Source of the DNA: JAYFRL01 sp034925905
Lineage (GTDB): Bacteria > Bacillota > Clostridia > Lachnospirales > Anaerotignaceae
Length of the DNA stretch: 64,000 bases
Reading direction: 5' to 3'
NCBI GenBank assembly: GCA_034925905.1
Contig: JAYFRL010000001.1
Coordinates: 1-64,000, forward strand
A model generated the notes under the pieces. The model was not told the DNA's origin. It searched no databases and saw nothing but the letters and a program-made list of their open reading frames with translations. A program made the position numbers and the translations under genes. Shown in pieces: positions 26,021 through 34,619 of the stretch. Within the stretch, counting starts at the first letter, position 1. Every line of letters begins with the position of its first letter.

Positions 26021-26877
26021 CAGTTGGAATTATAGGTCTTGGGCTTATAGGCGGTTCCTTGGCCAAAGCATATAAAAGAAACCCGCATATTACCGTATAT
26101 GGCTTAGACACAAACAAATCTGTCCAGGATTTTGCCCTCCTCTCTGAAGCCATAGACAACAGCCTTTCATCTGAAAATATAAAAAGCTGCGATTTAATAC
26201 TTCTTGCCGTTCCTGTTGGCGCGGCATTAAAATGGCTTAATGAAAACGCAGAGCTTATAAGCCCGCACACAATAGTTATGGATTGCTGTGGGACAAAACG
26301 GAAAATTTGTGAAGCCGGCTTTGCCCTTGCCAAAAAGCATGGCTTTGAATTTGCCGGAGGTCATCCGATGGCCGGAATCCATGAATGGGGGGTTAAAAAC
26401 AGCAGTGCAAAGCTTTTTGACGGAGCATGCATGGTTATCGTACCCCGTACATTTGACGACATGGATCTTTTAGAACATATCAAAAACCTTGTTTTGCCTG
26501 CCGGCTTTGAAAACATATCCATAACCACAGCTGAAAAGCATGACAAAATCATAGCCTTCACCTCGCAGCTTGCGCATGTTGTGTCAAACGCATATGTTAA
26601 AAGTCCTGTGGTTTTAAATCATAAAGGTTTTTCCGCAGGTTCATACCAGGATCTCACAAGGGTCGCATGGCTTAATCCAGATATGTGGGCAGACCTTTTC
26701 TTGGAAAACAAGGATAACCTGCTCTTCGAGCTTGATATGATCATAAATTCGCTTAACGAATATAAAAAAGCAATTGAAAAAGACGACCGCCCTTTCCTTG
26801 TCTCTTTGCTGAATGACGGAAGGAAACGTAAAAAGGAGATTGACGGGCAAAACAAGCCCATACCCAAATGTAATTGA
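26017..26877 (+). CDS. tyrA: Prephenate dehydrogenase (TyrA family)
   Basis: The 286-residue NAD(P)-dependent enzyme makes 4-hydroxyphenylpyruvate in tyrosine synthesis. VGIIGLGLIGGSLAKAY is the nucleotide-binding motif. DLILLAVPVG, DCCGTKRKICEAG, FAGGHPMAGIHEWG and AFTSQLAHVVSNAY are the conserved catalytic segments. No ACT domain or fused chorismate mutase is present. It is translated in overlap with aroF and ends without a clear terminator. Confidence 0.95.
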   Translation: MTVGIIGLGLIGGSLAKAYKRNPHITVYGLDTNKSVQDFALLSEAIDNSLSSENIKSCDLILLAVPVGAALKWLNENAELISPHTIVMDCCGTKRKICEAGFALAKKHGFEFAGGHPMAGIHEWGVKNSSAKLFDGACMVIVPRTFDDMDLLEHIKNLVLPAGFENISITTAEKHDKIIAFTSQLAHVVSNAYVKSPVVLNHKGFSAGSYQDLTRVAWLNPDMWADLFLENKDNLLFELDMIINSLNEYKKAIEKDDRPFLVSLLNDGRKRKKEIDGQNKPIPKCN

Positions 26878-27296
26878 AAATTAATAACTTTTTTTATTCA
26901 TAATCTTAAAAATATAATCCTTTAGTTTTTAAAACATCCTAAACGGTAACAAAAAGTCAGATTGAAAATTGTCAAAAGCAGATCCCAAAACCCGCAAAAT
27001 GTTTTTAATTTTATTTTATAGGGTAAAATTAAAAGCAAAAGCTTAACAAATTTTTTTGAGGCTAAACCAAGGATAATATGCCGAGGATATATTTTAAAAC
27101 AGCTTACCGGCAGCATTATATCCTGCTTAAACTACAAAATACGGTTAAAATTCTTCCTCTGCATTTTACCTCTTTTAAACCGTAATGTTATGCATAAATT
27201 GTCATGCCTCGCTATTTTTGTAACAAAGTCACGGTAATTCACCTTTTTTGTGGGTATTATTAAATAAAAAAATACTATAAAAAAGAGGGATCTGCT
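26878..27296 (+). other. Intergenic region, no gene recognised
   Basis: The 419 bp between tyrA and the CoA-disulfide reductase fusion are AT rich. I see an imperfect inverted repeat (ACGGTTAAAA near 27141 with TTTTAAACCGT near 27172) and GAGGGA before the next ATG. No clear promoter, terminator or RNA motif stands out. Confidence 0.5.
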
Positions 27297-29765
27297 ATGG
27301 AAAAAAAAGTTTTGATAATCGGCGGTGTGGCCGGAGGAGCAAGCTGCGCGGCAAGGCTTAGAAGACTGGATGAAAAAGCTAATATTGTACTCCTCGAACG
27401 CGGTGAATATATTTCCTATGCAAACTGCGGGCTTCCTTATCATGTTGGAAACGTAATTAAATCCAGAGACGCTCTCCTGCTTCAAACGCCTGAAGCTATG
27501 AGAAAAAAATACGGCGTGGACGTCAGAGTTAAAAACGAAGCTTTATCTATAGACCGCGATAAAAAAACAGTTACCATTAAACAGCTTGACACGGGTGAAA
27601 CTTATGAGGAAGCCTATGATACCTTAGTTATATCCACAGGTTCTTCTCCTCTCCGCCCGCCTATCTCTGGAATAGACTCCCCAAGGATACAAACCCTTTG
27701 GACGGTTCCCGATACAGACCGCATCCGCAATCTCGTTTTGCAAAGCGGAGTGAAAACGGCAGCCGTTATAGGCGGCGGCTTTATAGGTCTTGAAATGGCG
27801 GAAAACCTCCGTCATGCAGGTCTTGATGTTTCAATTGTGGAAATGCTAAATCAGGTTATGGCTCCACTTGACTATGAAATGGCCCAGCTTTTACATGAAA
27901 ATATTCTGCAAAACGGCGTTAAGCTTTATCTGGGAGACGGAGTTTCTTCCTTTAAAGATACCGGCGAAAAAGTTGATATATTACTTAAAAGCGGAAAAAC
28001 AGTATCTGCCGAGCTTGTAATCCTTTCGATAGGCGTGCGTCCAAACAATGAGCTCGCAAAAGCCGCAGGCCTTCAATTAAACCAACGCGGAGGCGTTGTC
28101 ACAAACGATTATCTCGTAACCTCAGATCCGAACATATATGCAGTCGGCGATGTAACCGAGGTTGAAGATTTTATATTCAAAGACAGGACAATGGTCCCGC
28201 TTGCTGGTCCGGCAAACAAGCAAGGCCGTATGGCGGCAGACAACATAGCCGGAGGAAAAGAAAAATATGAAGGAACCCAAGGCACCTCGGTTGCAAAGGT
28301 TTTCGACCTCACGGCAGCCTCTACTGGAGCAAATGAAAAAAGCCTCATTAAACGCGGGCTTGTTAAAGGCAAGGACTACGAAAGCGTAATAATAACCCAA
28401 AATTCACATGCAGGATATTATCCCGGCGCAATTCCGATGTCCTTAAAAATGCTTTTCTCTTTGGATGGCAAAAAAATATACGGAGCGCAAATTGTAGGTG
28501 GAGACGGTGTTGACAAGCGCATAGACACATTGGCGGTAGCAATACGTTTGGGCGGAAGCATTCTTGATCTAAAAAACCTTGAATTTGCATACGCTCCCCC
28601 GTATTCATCCGCAAAAGACCCTGTAAACATGGCAGGCTTCACGGCAGAAAACGTCATAACAGGCAAGCTTAAGTTTGCTGAATGGGACGTTATAGAAAAA
28701 ACCCCGGACGCCGTGCTTTTAGATGTGCGCGAGGACGCTGAGCTTATGGCGTTTGACCTTCCAAATTCCATTCATATACGTCTTGGAGACCTCCGAAGCC
28801 GAATTTTTGAGCTTGATAAGACAAAGGAAGTTATAACTTTCTGCACAATCGGAGTTCGTTCATATAATGCAGCCCGCATACTTATGCAAAACGGCTTTGA
28901 AAAAGTACTCCTTTATCCAGGCGGCACACGTTTTTACCAGTCAACTCATTATAACGAAGACGATGTTTCAGTAAAAAACGACACCCCTATTTCAGACAGC
29001 GGACATGTTGAAGCAACCGAAGGTAAAAAAACTCCTGCGGCTTCTATAAGGCTTGATTGCAGCGGAATGCAATGCCCCGGACCTATAATGAAGGTTTTTG
29101 AAACCATAAAGGATTTAAAACAAGACGACGTTATAGAGGTTTTGGCTTCAGACCCCGGCTTTTTAAGGGATATCGGAGCATGGTGCAGAAGAACGGGAAA
29201 CTCCCTTTTAGAGAGCGGACACCACGGAAATGATTATGTGGCGCTCGTTAAAAAGGGCGGCGTTAAAGAAAGCGCCCCGGCAGTGCAAAGCCGCGCCGAC
29301 GGCAAAACAATAATTGTTTTCTCTGGAGATTTAGACCGCGTGCTCGCAAGCTTTATAATAGCAAACGGCGCAGCAGCCATGGGAAGGCCCGTAACAATGT
29401 TTTTCACCTTCTGGGGGCTTACAGTGCTTAGAAAACCGGAAAAGCAAAACATTAAAAAAACATTTATAGAATCAATGTTTGGCGCTATGCTCCCAAGAGG
29501 AACCGGGAAGCTTAAGCTTTCAAAAATGAACATGGCTGGAATGGGCACATCCATGATGAAAAAAATCATGAACGATAAAAATGTTGATTCTCTTGATGCT
29601 CTCATACAAAAAGCCATGAAAGCCGGCGTAAAAATTGTTGCATGCACAATGAGCATGGACGTTATGGGAATTAAACAGGAAGAGCTTATCAACGGCGTTG
29701 AGCTTGGCGGAGTTGGGGCCTACCTTGGAGACGCTGAAGAATCTAACGTGAACCTGTTTATTTAA
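27297..29765 (+). CDS. CoA-disulfide/polysulfide reductase fused to rhodanese, TusA and DsrE domains
   Basis: The 822-residue protein joins four sulfur modules. Residues 1-450 are a pyridine-nucleotide disulfide oxidoreductase: VLIIGGVAGGASCAARLRR binds FAD, and C44 in SYANCGLPYHVG is the single redox cysteine of CoA-disulfide reductases. VAVIGGGFIGLEMAENLR binds NAD(P)H. Residues 460-560 are a rhodanese with C in FCTIGVRSYNAA. Residues 580-650 are a TusA domain with CSGMQCPGP. Residues 668-822 are DsrE-like. The fusion suggests reduction of polysulfide or CoA persulfide with sulfur passed along the carriers. Its place between tyrA and pheA is not explained by aromatic metabolism. Confidence 0.9.
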   Translation: MEKKVLIIGGVAGGASCAARLRRLDEKANIVLLERGEYISYANCGLPYHVGNVIKSRDALLLQTPEAMRKKYGVDVRVKNEALSIDRDKKTVTIKQLDTGETYEEAYDTLVISTGSSPLRPPISGIDSPRIQTLWTVPDTDRIRNLVLQSGVKTAAVIGGGFIGLEMAENLRHAGLDVSIVEMLNQVMAPLDYEMAQLLHENILQNGVKLYLGDGVSSFKDTGEKVDILLKSGKTVSAELVILSIGVRPNNELAKAAGLQLNQRGGVVTNDYLVTSDPNIYAVGDVTEVEDFIFKDRTMVPLAGPANKQGRMAADNIAGGKEKYEGTQGTSVAKVFDLTAASTGANEKSLIKRGLVKGKDYESVIITQNSHAGYYPGAIPMSLKMLFSLDGKKIYGAQIVGGDGVDKRIDTLAVAIRLGGSILDLKNLEFAYAPPYSSAKDPVNMAGFTAENVITGKLKFAEWDVIEKTPDAVLLDVREDAELMAFDLPNSIHIRLGDLRSRIFELDKTKEVITFCTIGVRSYNAARILMQNGFEKVLLYPGGTRFYQSTHYNEDDVSVKNDTPISDSGHVEATEGKKTPAASIRLDCSGMQCPGPIMKVFETIKDLKQDDVIEVLASDPGFLRDIGAWCRRTGNSLLESGHHGNDYVALVKKGGVKESAPAVQSRADGKTIIVFSGDLDRVLASFIIANGAAAMGRPVTMFFTFWGLTVLRKPEKQNIKKTFIESMFGAMLPRGTGKLKLSKMNMAGMGTSMMKKIMNDKNVDSLDALIQKAMKAGVKIVACTMSMDVMGIKQEELINGVELGGVGAYLGDAEESNVNLFI

Positions 29766-29879
29766 AATATATGGCATACCCGGAAACGGGGCAAAACCTT
29801 TTTGACATTAAGATTGCGTAACAAGCTTTTTGCTATCTTTTTTCGGAATCCTATAATTCCGCTTAAAAAATTATACCAA

Positions 29880-29918
29880 CCGTGTATGGGAAACGGTGTG
29901 CCCGTTTCCCATACACGG
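29880..29918 (+). promoter_or_regulatory. Strong stem-loop upstream of pheA
   Basis: A perfect 17-bp stem (29880-29896 with 29902-29918) closes on a TGTGC loop, 48 bp before the pheA start. CTTTCATAC follows instead of a T tract, so it is not a normal intrinsic terminator. It could be a processing or stability element, or part of a control structure. Confidence 0.6.
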
Positions 29919-29966
29919 CTTTCATACAATAAAAGCTCATGCTTAAATATTAAGGAGGAATTTATT

Positions 29967-31109
29967 TTGGACCTGAAAGATATGCGTAATGCAATCGATG
30001 AAATCGACGGAAAAATAATCAGGCTTATATCGCAGCGTATGGATATTGCAAAAGACATTGCACGGTATAAAGCAGAAAACAACCTGCCCATCCCTGACCC
30101 TGAAAGAGAAAGGCAAAAGCTTGCAGAGCTTGCAAAAGAGGCGGGAGAAGAGCTTTCCCTTGCCACAGACGCTATTTTTTCACTTATTTTTGATTTAAGC
30201 CGTTCGCTCCAGAATAATATAACCTCCGGTGAATCACAAATAAAGGAAAAGGTACGCTTTGCACTGGAAAACACGGATAAGCAATTCCCATCGCGGCCCT
30301 TGGTCGCCTGCCAGGGAGTTGAAGGAGCATATTCGCAGCTTGCCTGCGAACGGCTTATCCCTTCATGCAGCATTATGTATTTTAATTCCTTCGACGGAGT
30401 TTTTTCAGCCGTTGAAAACGGGCTTTGCCGTTATGGTGTTTTGCCGCTTGAAAACAGCACCGCAGGCTCTGTCAACCGTATATATGACCTTATGATGGAG
30501 CATGATTTTTTCATAGTGCGCAGCAGCCGTATAAAAATCGACCATTGCCTTTTGGCAAACAACGGTACAAAGCTTAGCGACATACGCGAAATTTTTTCTC
30601 ATGAGCAGGCCATAGCCCAATGCCAGGGCTTCCTTAAAACGCTTAAAAACGTCAAGGTTGCTCCCTGCGAAAATACGGCTATGGCTTCAAAAAAGGTTTT
30701 TGAATCGGGAAGAAACGACGTTGCGGCTCTTTCTTCAAGAAACTGCGCTGAAATTTACTCCCTCAACTGCCTTCTTGAATCCGTTCAGGACAATGGCAAC
30801 AACTACACACGCTTCATATGCATCTCAAAAGAGCTTGAGATATACCCCGGAGCAAACAGAACAAGCCTTATGATAGTTGTTCCAAACCGCCGCGGCTCGC
30901 TTTACCGCGTTCTTTCACGCTTTAATGCACTTGGAATAAACCTTATAAAGCTTGAAAGCCGTCCGCTGCCAAACAGTGATTTTGAATTTATGTTTTATTT
31001 TGATTTGGACGCGTCGGTATATTCCGAAGGCTTCTTAAGAATATTCGACGACCTGGGAAGCGTTGTTGTGAGAATGAAATATCTCGGCAGCTACACGGAA
31101 ATTGTTTAA
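29967..31109 (+). CDS. pheA: Bifunctional chorismate mutase/prephenate dehydratase
   Basis: The 380-residue enzyme turns chorismate into phenylpyruvate for phenylalanine synthesis. Residues 1-85 are an AroQ chorismate mutase (MRNAIDEIDGKIIRLISQRMDIAKDIARYK). The dehydratase domain follows with ACQGVEGAYSQLACERL, LPLENSTAGSVNRIYDLM and NGNNYTRFI, whose TRF triad is catalytic. The C-terminal ACT domain has TSLMIVVPNRRGSLYRVLSRF and LIKLESRPLP, the Phe-binding ESRP motif, so feedback inhibition by Phe is expected. The TTG at 29967 is chosen because AAGGAGG is 9 nt upstream; the ATG at 29982 would cut the first helix. Confidence 0.94.
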   Translation: MDLKDMRNAIDEIDGKIIRLISQRMDIAKDIARYKAENNLPIPDPERERQKLAELAKEAGEELSLATDAIFSLIFDLSRSLQNNITSGESQIKEKVRFALENTDKQFPSRPLVACQGVEGAYSQLACERLIPSCSIMYFNSFDGVFSAVENGLCRYGVLPLENSTAGSVNRIYDLMMEHDFFIVRSSRIKIDHCLLANNGTKLSDIREIFSHEQAIAQCQGFLKTLKNVKVAPCENTAMASKKVFESGRNDVAALSSRNCAEIYSLNCLLESVQDNGNNYTRFICISKELEIYPGANRTSLMIVVPNRRGSLYRVLSRFNALGINLIKLESRPLPNSDFEFMFYFDLDASVYSEGFLRIFDDLGSVVVRMKYLGSYTEIV

Positions 31110-31149
31110 ATAACAAACAACCTGGATCCTTTAATCCGGGATAACATAT

Positions 31150-31190
31150 AAAGCGGAGGATATGCCTTTGGCATTCTTCCGCTTTTGTTT
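31150..31190 (+). terminator. Terminator of pheA
   Basis: AAAGCGGA, ATGCC, then GGCAT and TTCCGCTTT form an interrupted stem followed by TTTTGTTTT on the plus strand. Confidence 0.8.
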
Positions 31191-31210
31191 TATAACGCGC
31201 TTAAATTTTG

Positions 31211-31250
31211 AAAAACAAAAGGAGGCTCCCTTTTTTGGGTTGACCTCCTT
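31211..31250 (-). terminator. Terminator of trpB2
   Basis: On the minus strand AAGGAGG (31250-31244) pairs with CCTCCTT (31225-31219) with an inner ACCC/GGG helix, followed by TTGTTTTT. It lies 10 bp after the trpB2 stop. Confidence 0.75.
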
Positions 31251-31259
31251 AAATTTTTG

Positions 31260-32633
31260 TTATTCTGTTTTTGGAAGGTCTGCTAAACTTTTAGCAATGT
31301 CTTCATCTGAAGGAATATAATCTGTCATTTTCCCGTCATTATATCTTTCATAAGCAACCATATCGAAATAGCCTGTTCCCGTAAGGCCAAAGACTATATT
31401 CTTAGCCTCGCCTGTCTCTTTGCATTTAAGTGCTTCATCGATGGCAATTTTTATTGCATGGCTGGATTCCGGAGCAGGAAGGATTCCTTCCACACGGCAG
31501 AATTCTTCGGCGGCTTTAAACACCGAAGTCTGCTCAACAGAAACAGCCTTCATATATCCGTCATGATAAAGCTGGGATAAAACAGAGCTCATGCCGTGAT
31601 AGCGGAGACCTCCGGCATGGTTTGGAGCCGGTATAAATCCGCTGCCAAGAGTATACATCTTTGCAAGAGGGCAAACCTTGCCGGTATCGCAAAAATCGTA
31701 AGCAAATGTTCCGCGTGTGAGGCTGGGGCAGGATGCAGGCTCAACAGCTATAATTTCATAATCTGCTTCTCCTCTTAATTTTTCACCTATAAACGGAGCA
31801 ATAAGCCCGCCCAGGTTTGAACCGCCGCCGGCGCAGCCAATTATTATGTCGGGTTTAACCCCGTATTTATCAAGAGCGATTTTTGTTTCCATGCCTATAA
31901 TAGACTGATGGAGCAAAACCTGCGAAAGCACGCTCCCGAGAACATAACGGTAGCCTTCGGTTGTAACGGCTTTCTCAACTGCTTCCGATATAGCACAGCC
32001 TAAGGAGCCCGTTGTTCCGGGGAATTTTTCAAGTATCTGTTTTCCAACATTTGTTTCCATAGATGGGGACGGAGTTACAGAAGCCCCGAATGTGCGCATA
32101 ACTTCGCGCCTGAAAGGTTTTTGCTCATAGGATACCTTAACCATATAAACCTTGCAGTCAAGTCCAAGATAAGCACAAGCCATGGAAAGAGCCGTACCCC
32201 ATTGCCCTGCGCCTGTTTCAGTTGTAACGCCTTTAAGTCCCTGTTCTTTTGCATAATATGCCTGCGCAATCGCAGAATTAAGCTTATGGCTTCCGCTTGT
32301 GTTATTTCCTTCGAATTTATAATAAATATGAGCAGGAGTTCCTAGCTTTTCTTCAAGGCAATAAGCGCGAACAAGCGGAGACGGGCGGTACATCTTATAA
32401 AACTTAAGAATTTCGTCTGGGATGTCGATAAACGGATCTGTGTCGTTAAGCTCCTGCTTAGCCAGTTCCGTGCAAAATACTCCTGATAATTCAGGGACAG
32501 TCATAGGCTGCATAGTTCCCGGGTTAAGCAGCGGCGCGGGTTTGTTTTTCATATCCGCGCGGATATTATACCATTTAGAAGGTATTTCCGATTCTGTGAG
32601 ATAAATTTTGTAAGGGATTTCATTCTTAGACAT
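31260..32633 (-). CDS. trpB2: TrpB-like (TrpB2) tryptophan synthase beta chain
   Basis: The 457-residue PLP enzyme belongs to the longer TrpB2 group. The family signature RPSPLVRAYCLEEKL is followed by NTSGSHKLNSAIAQAYYA, whose lysine binds PLP. TETGAGQWGTALS holds the catalytic glutamate. CAGGGSNLGG binds the phosphate. TrpB2 proteins make tryptophan from indole and serine and often work without TrpA, and no trpA or other trp genes are present here. It may salvage indole. The ATG at 32633 follows AAAGGA. A tryptophan T-box controls it. Confidence 0.92.
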   Translation of the reverse strand: MSKNEIPYKIYLTESEIPSKWYNIRADMKNKPAPLLNPGTMQPMTVPELSGVFCTELAKQELNDTDPFIDIPDEILKFYKMYRPSPLVRAYCLEEKLGTPAHIYYKFEGNNTSGSHKLNSAIAQAYYAKEQGLKGVTTETGAGQWGTALSMACAYLGLDCKVYMVKVSYEQKPFRREVMRTFGASVTPSPSMETNVGKQILEKFPGTTGSLGCAISEAVEKAVTTEGYRYVLGSVLSQVLLHQSIIGMETKIALDKYGVKPDIIIGCAGGGSNLGGLIAPFIGEKLRGEADYEIIAVEPASCPSLTRGTFAYDFCDTGKVCPLAKMYTLGSGFIPAPNHAGGLRYHGMSSVLSQLYHDGYMKAVSVEQTSVFKAAEEFCRVEGILPAPESSHAIKIAIDEALKCKETGEAKNIVFGLTGTGYFDMVAYERYNDGKMTDYIPSDEDIAKSLADLPKTE

Positions 32634-32667
32634 TTCTATCATCCTTTCTTTGTCTTTTGCGGGACAA

Positions 32668-32951
32668 ATAAAAAATTCCTGTCCCACAGCTAATATAACA
32701 ACGCTGCTGGGACAGGAATATAAACGCCTCCTGCGGTGCCACCCGGCTTGGCGCTAAAAACGCGCCCTCTTATGCGTACAAACATACGCGAGCTAATTAT
32801 AACGGACAGCTCTCCGTCGCACATACTCGGATGAAAATCCTTTCTGATTGCCCTCGCAAGCCCATTTGCTTCAAGCTTTGGCGCTGCCTTTCCACCCTCG
32901 GCAACTCTCTTTATCCTCTGCTTTTGAAGCTACTATTCTTGCTCATCGGTT
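32668..32951 (-). ncRNA. T-box riboswitch, tryptophan-specific
   Basis: The minus strand carries the T-box core GGGTGGCACCGC (32744-32733) and the Firmicute AGAGAG stem I element. The terminator (ATTCCTGTCCC with GGGACAGGAAT, 32719-32675) ends in a T run. Stem I is closed by GCAAG/CTTGC and continued by GCTTCAA/TTGAAGC. The loop between them reads AATAGTA on one side and AAATGGG on the other, which puts TGG (32864-32862), the Trp codon, in the specifier position. The UGGC of the T-box pairs with a GCCA tRNA end, as expected for tRNA-Trp. Confidence 0.93.
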
Positions 32952-32957
32952 TAAATT

Positions 32958-32986
32958 ATGTTAGCACAAAGGTGTTATCATGTCAA
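32958..32986 (-). promoter_or_regulatory. Sigma-A promoter of the T-box/trpB2 unit
   Basis: TTGACA (32986-32981) and TAACAT (32963-32958) are 17 nt apart on the minus strand. The start is expected near 32951, just before the first T-box helix. Confidence 0.82.
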
Positions 32987-33063
32987 CATGCAATTTGAAT
33001 TTTTTCTTTTTTGGCGCTTAAAATCTAGCCTTATTACGCTTTTTTTAAATCTTTTCCAGGGCT

Positions 33064-33324
33064 TTAAAATATACCTCTTATAACTATAAGCGCGGCCGCC
33101 CCAGGCAGACCCAAAACAGTGACTATAAATACCGTCAAAGCGTTTATTCCAACGGCCGCTCCTGAGGCTGCAAGCACAAAATTTGCCGCAATAATAAGAA
33201 TAAGCCCGCTTATTGCGTTTATAAGAAGCCCAATCAAAAATTTTATGGGCTTTGCCAAGATAAACGCCAAAATCAAAAAACCGCATATCCCAAGCATAAT
33301 ATAGATAATTGCATTTGCTCCCAT
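33064..33324 (-). CDS. bofA: BofA family protein
   Basis: The 86-residue membrane protein has two or three hydrophobic helices and ends GINALTVFIVTVLGLPGAAALIVIRGIF, the BofA signature. In Bacillus BofA holds back processing of pro-sigma-K during sporulation. Its presence suggests a spore-forming ancestor or host. It is 13 bp downstream of a YaaL gene, the same neighbour as in B. subtilis. AGGGGATAT precedes the ATG. Confidence 0.85.
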   Translation of the reverse strand: MGANAIIYIMLGICGFLILAFILAKPIKFLIGLLINAISGLILIIAANFVLAASGAAVGINALTVFIVTVLGLPGAAALIVIRGIF

Positions 33325-33337
33325 AATATCCCCTCCG

Positions 33338-33595
33338 TCAGACTATTTTCTTATACCCGTCCATTATAATTCCGTTTTCCTTAGCTAAATTTAAAAAGTA
33401 TTCATATTTTTTATTAAGCGATATAAGCTCAAATATATAGCTGTCTATAAGAGCTTCATCCGTTGCAAGGTCGAAATTCATTTTTACCCGCTCAAGTTCT
33501 GTTTTGATTTTATTTATCGCGGTTATTATGTCCGCGCCTTCGTCTGAAATATTTTTCCTGTTCTTAAGATGTTTTAAAGCGCTCTCATTAAGCAT
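33338..33595 (-). CDS. YaaL family (DUF2508) protein
   Basis: The 85-residue, mostly helical cytoplasmic protein matches the YaaL/DUF2508 family in length and in ELISLNKKYEYFLNLAKENGI near the C-terminus. Function is unknown. In Bacillus it lies between recR and bofA. Here recR is absent but the pairing with bofA is kept. Confidence 0.72.
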   Translation of the reverse strand: MLNESALKHLKNRKNISDEGADIITAINKIKTELERVKMNFDLATDEALIDSYIFELISLNKKYEYFLNLAKENGIIMDGYKKIV

Positions 33596-33654
33596 TGCTT
33601 CCCTCCGTCAAAGAGTTTTTGTTTTAATATAAGCGCTTTAATTGAATTTTATTC

Positions 33655-34152
33655 CTAAATTTTAATATTTGCGTTTTTAAGGTGTTTTAAAGCAGTTTTT
33701 GAAACGGTCCCTATAACAACACCCGTTACAACACCCGAAACCATAAGCGGCGGAAGATAATAAAAAAGCCGGACATTATTAACAACGACGCTTGCAACCG
33801 CTATCTGCGCAGCATTATGCGAAACGCCTCCCAAAACGCTTATGCCTGTTATTCCAAATATATTAAGTTTTTTAAACACAGCCATCACAAAAAAGCTTGT
33901 TAAAGCGCCGGCAAAGCTATATAAGAAGCCGCCAAAACCAGCAAAAAGGATTCCTGACAGCATAACCCGGATAAGCGATATAAAAAACGCTTCCTTTTCA
34001 CCGAAAAAATACATTGCTGTCACTATAACGGCGTTTGTAAGCCCAAGCTTTATGCCTGGGACAGGAAACGGCACCGGCACAAGGCTTTCAACATAACCCA
34101 TAAGCAGGGCAAGTGCTGTAAATATACCATAATATACGGTTTTTTTACCCAT
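33655..34152 (-). CDS. Gx transporter family membrane protein (Hpre_diP_synt_I type)
   Basis: The 165-residue polytopic membrane protein matches the family once named heptaprenyl diphosphate synthase component I. It has VPVPFPVPGIKLGLTNAVIVTAMYFFGEKEAFFISLIRV and the glycine-rich GGFLYSFAGALTSFFVMAVFKK. The fold resembles the S components of ECF transporters, so it may carry a small molecule. The ATG at 34152 follows AAGGAGGAAGG. It is 10 bp downstream of a NusG_II protein and near apbE; this trio is often linked to flavin-based electron export. Confidence 0.82.
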   Translation of the reverse strand: MGKKTVYYGIFTALALLMGYVESLVPVPFPVPGIKLGLTNAVIVTAMYFFGEKEAFFISLIRVMLSGILFAGFGGFLYSFAGALTSFFVMAVFKKLNIFGITGISVLGGVSHNAAQIAVASVVVNNVRLFYYLPPLMVSGVVTGVVIGTVSKTALKHLKNANIKI

Positions 34153-34162
34153 ACCTTCCTCC

Positions 34163-34525
34163 TTATTTTGAAACGGCGTCAACACTCGTTTTTTCTTTAG
34201 AAAAAACCTCTATAACAACTTTATTCGGCAGGCAGACTATACTTTCTCCGTCCTTTGATATTTTCCCCTGTAAAACGCAAAGCTTATCCGGGCATGACGC
34301 ACTTTCCATATAAACCTCGCCGTCTTTAACGGTTATAACATTTTTTCTTCCCTCTATTTCTATAACAGTTTTTGAATCCTCAAAAAGGCTTACGGTTTTA
34401 TATTCCTTTCCGTCAACTGATATAACAGCAATATCCCCTGTACCGCTTTTCGGCACAACAAAAAAACACGCCGCTAAGGCAACGATGAGAACACCTAAAA
34501 TTAAAAATATATCCGCTCTTTTCAT
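34163..34525 (-). CDS. NusG domain II-containing membrane-anchored protein
   Basis: The 120-residue protein has one N-terminal membrane helix (residues 4-24) and an outer NusG_II domain with VYMESASCPDKLCVLQGKISKDGESIVCLPNKVVIEV. Three cysteines (C-x4-C and one more in IVCLPN) are typical of the family. Proteins of this type are found beside Gx transporters and ApbE in loci for Rnf complexes or extracellular electron transfer; their exact job is unknown. The ATG at 34525 is used; an upstream ATG at 34543 would add six residues. Confidence 0.82.
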   Translation of the reverse strand: MKRADIFLILGVLIVALAACFFVVPKSGTGDIAVISVDGKEYKTVSLFEDSKTVIEIEGRKNVITVKDGEVYMESASCPDKLCVLQGKISKDGESIVCLPNKVVIEVFSKEKTSVDAVSK

Positions 34526-34619
34526 AATACTCCAAAAAATCATTGAAAATAGTTTGTATTTGACACATAATAAGTTAAATAGTAGTATACCACATTTTTT
34601 GAAATTTGGGAGAATTCAG

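Noticed and set aside
29234..29692. 152-codon frame antisense to the sulfur-relay gene
   Set aside because: It is a mirror of a strongly coding gene, is rich in Ser/Phe/Ile as expected for antisense frames, and has no ribosome site.
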